6,526 nt of DNA from Candidatus Delongbacteria bacterium (GTDB lineage Bacteria; Delongbacteria; UBA4055): assembly GCA_027858795.1 (NCBI GenBank), contig JAQICF010000172.1:1-6526 (forward strand), given 5' to 3'. Numbering within the stretch: the stretch's first letter is position 1; every line of letters begins with the position of its first letter. The notes under the pieces were generated by a model. The model was not told the DNA's origin and searched no databases. It saw only the letters and a program-made list of their open reading frames with translations. This document shows, one piece after another, positions 5,258-6,526 of this stretch. Made by a program: the position numbers and the translations under genes.

Positions 5258-6526
5258 TTATTTTTTTAAATATTTATCTAACCAGTTTGTTATTTCATAT
5301 AATACATGCAAATTAGACTCTTTCGCCTGATATCCATGCCCCTCATACGGTAACATAACAAGTTTAACCGTTCCCCCATTTCCCTGAACAGCTGAGAACA
5401 TTCTCTCACTCTGAATTGGATAAGTTCCTGAGTTGCTGTCTTCTGCACCATGTATCAAAAGAAGAGGGGTTTTAATCTTTTCAGCATTCATAAAAGGTGA
5501 TGCTTTTTGATAAAATTCCTTTGCTTGCCAATAGGGTCTTTCCTCAGATTGAAAACCGAAAGGGGTGAGAGTTCTATTGTATGCTCCGCTTTTTGCAATT
5601 CCTGCCTTGAAATAATTTGTATACGCTAATAAATTTGCTGTCATAAATGCTCCGTAACTATGACCTCCCACTGCAACTCTTTCTCTGTCGATCAAACCTC
5701 TGCTGTCAAGATAATCAATAGCTGCTTTGGCATTCATATCGATCTGCTTTACAAAAGTATCATTCCTAGTTTCAACATCTCCGATTATCGGCATTGCCGC
5801 CCTGTCTAATACCACATATCCGTGGAGAGCTAAATATTTGATAGAAGCTCCCCAAAATCTTGTGTAAGTGTACTTAGATCCGCTGATTTGTGATGCTGTG
5901 GAAGGATCGGTATACTCTCTTGGGTAGGCATTTATGTATAACGGATACTTCTTATTAGGATCATAGTCATTTGGCAGATATAATTTTCCACTTAGTGGTA
6001 AAGAATCTTCTCTAAAATAAGTAACCAATTCTGTCTCTATATCCCTAACTTGAGGTGCATGATCATAATTTTTCGTTATCTGTTTTCTTTCATTTGTTTC
6101 TCTGTCCAATGCAAAGTAATTTCTTGGTTTAGTATTCGATTCAGATCTTATACAAAGTTTGTTTATATCATTATTTATAAAACCTACAAAATTCTCATAG
6201 ACCATATCTTGACATTTGAATAATTGCTCTTTTTTTTCTGTTACTAACGAAAATTTATTAAGAAATGGAAAATTGCCTTCCGGTGAATATCCCTGTCCAT
6301 TTAGGAATACATTATCGTTTGTAAGTTTAATAACTTCCATACCATTAGGAAGTTTAGTCGTTACAAACTCACCTGGATCTTCATACTTTTCATTCTCTGA
6401 TCTGTCGAAGAGAACTTTATCTTCAAATTCATTATTATATGAAGCGTAATAAGTTTTCATCCATTCATTCTCTCTGTCGTAGTCAAGATAAATGAAAGTC
6501 CCTTTCTTCTCAGTAAAACCTGAAAC
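5258..6526 (-). CDS. S9D prolyl-oligopeptidase-family glutamyl endopeptidase, C-terminal half
   Basis: The frame is open to the right edge, giving 422 residues of the C-terminal part. The Met at 6460 is internal, because in-frame sequence (VSGFTEKKGTFIYLDYDREN and on) continues upstream of it. Counted from that Met, the first roughly 140 residues are the end of the beta-propeller. The alpha/beta-hydrolase domain follows. The nucleophile lies in GGHSYGAFMTANLLA (Ser268), the acid in HGAEDSNSGTYPIQSE (Asp341) and the base in YEGHGYQAKES (His375), so the triad is intact. SGAYNRTLTPFGFQ and the wording around the triad match the S9D branch, which includes chloroplast glutamyl endopeptidase; family members usually have about 800 residues. 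It probably cleaves peptides after acidic residues and may be exported, but its N-terminus is outside the window. A housekeeping role is more likely than RiPP leader removal, since the regulator and peptide genes separate it from the cassette. Confidence 0.9.
   Translation of the reverse strand, partial: VSGFTEKKGTFIYLDYDRENEWMKTYYASYNNEFEDKVLFDRSENEKYEDPGEFVTTKLPNGMEVIKLTNDNVFLNGQGYSPEGNFPFLNKFSLVTEKKEQLFKCQDMVYENFVGFINNDINKLCIRSESNTKPRNYFALDRETNERKQITKNYDHAPQVRDIETELVTYFREDSLPLSGKLYLPNDYDPNKKYPLYINAYPREYTDPSTASQISGSKYTYTRFWGASIKYLALHGYVVLDRAAMPIIGDVETRNDTFVKQIDMNAKAAIDYLDSRGLIDRERVAVGGHSYGAFMTANLLAYTNYFKAGIAKSGAYNRTLTPFGFQSEERPYWQAKEFYQKASPFMNAEKIKTPLLLIHGAEDSNSGTYPIQSERMFSAVQGNGGTVKLVMLPYEGHGYQAKESNLHVLYEITNWLDKYLKK

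Noticed and set aside
6216..6449. Plus-strand 77-residue open frame
   Set aside because: It lies entirely inside, and antisense to, the clearly conserved S9D peptidase frame, and its translation has no recognisable features.

Overview
The window is AT-rich, and every gene I can support lies on the minus strand, so transcription runs from high to low coordinates. Three features point to a Gram-negative-like host: a lipoprotein six-bladed beta-propeller protein with a GPGEF motif, an S9D-type glutamyl endopeptidase, and a SPASM radical SAM maturase. All three are common in the Bacteroidota/FCB superphylum. However, several genes have good Shine-Dalgarno sequences (AGGAGG, AGGAG, GAGGTG), which is atypical of classical Bacteroidetes. 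An FCB-related lineage outside core Bacteroidetes is my best guess, not a firm assignment.

Layout in transcription order. (1) 6526-5258 is the C-terminal half of an S9D prolyl-oligopeptidase-family peptidase, cut by the window edge. (2) A near-perfect hairpin lies at 5227-5246. (3) 5198-3042 is a large regulator-like protein. Its N-terminus is transposase-type helix-turn-helix, its middle looks like an IS481/IS3-type integrase core that has lost catalytic aspartates, and its C-terminal half is TPR repeats. (4) A 137-base spacer carries four TGTAAA copies and a 22-bp palindrome next to the ribosome binding site. (5) 2904-2737 encodes a 55-residue exported peptide with a Sec signal, a Trp-rich mature part and a Pro run, followed by an intrinsic terminator. 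(6) Two unrecognised small genes follow (2677-2489 and 2451-2200), then a decayed small reading frame (2167-2013). (7) A compact RiPP cassette ends the window: a 51-residue precursor (1945-1790) missing from simple ORF calling, a 13-bp hairpin, a radical SAM/SPASM maturase (1690-416), and a beta-propeller lipoprotein (401 to the left edge).

Two modules deserve attention. One is a transposase-derived HTH/TPR protein paired with a downstream secreted peptide. This arrangement resembles Rap/Phr-type and other RRNPP peptide signalling, but with a different DNA-binding origin. The other is a radical SAM peptide system whose predicted core holds two Cys-His pairs around a Gly-rich spacer, and whose maturase has a reduced SPASM cysteine set. 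The functional link within each module is inferred from gene order and motifs. No link between the two modules is shown by the sequence.
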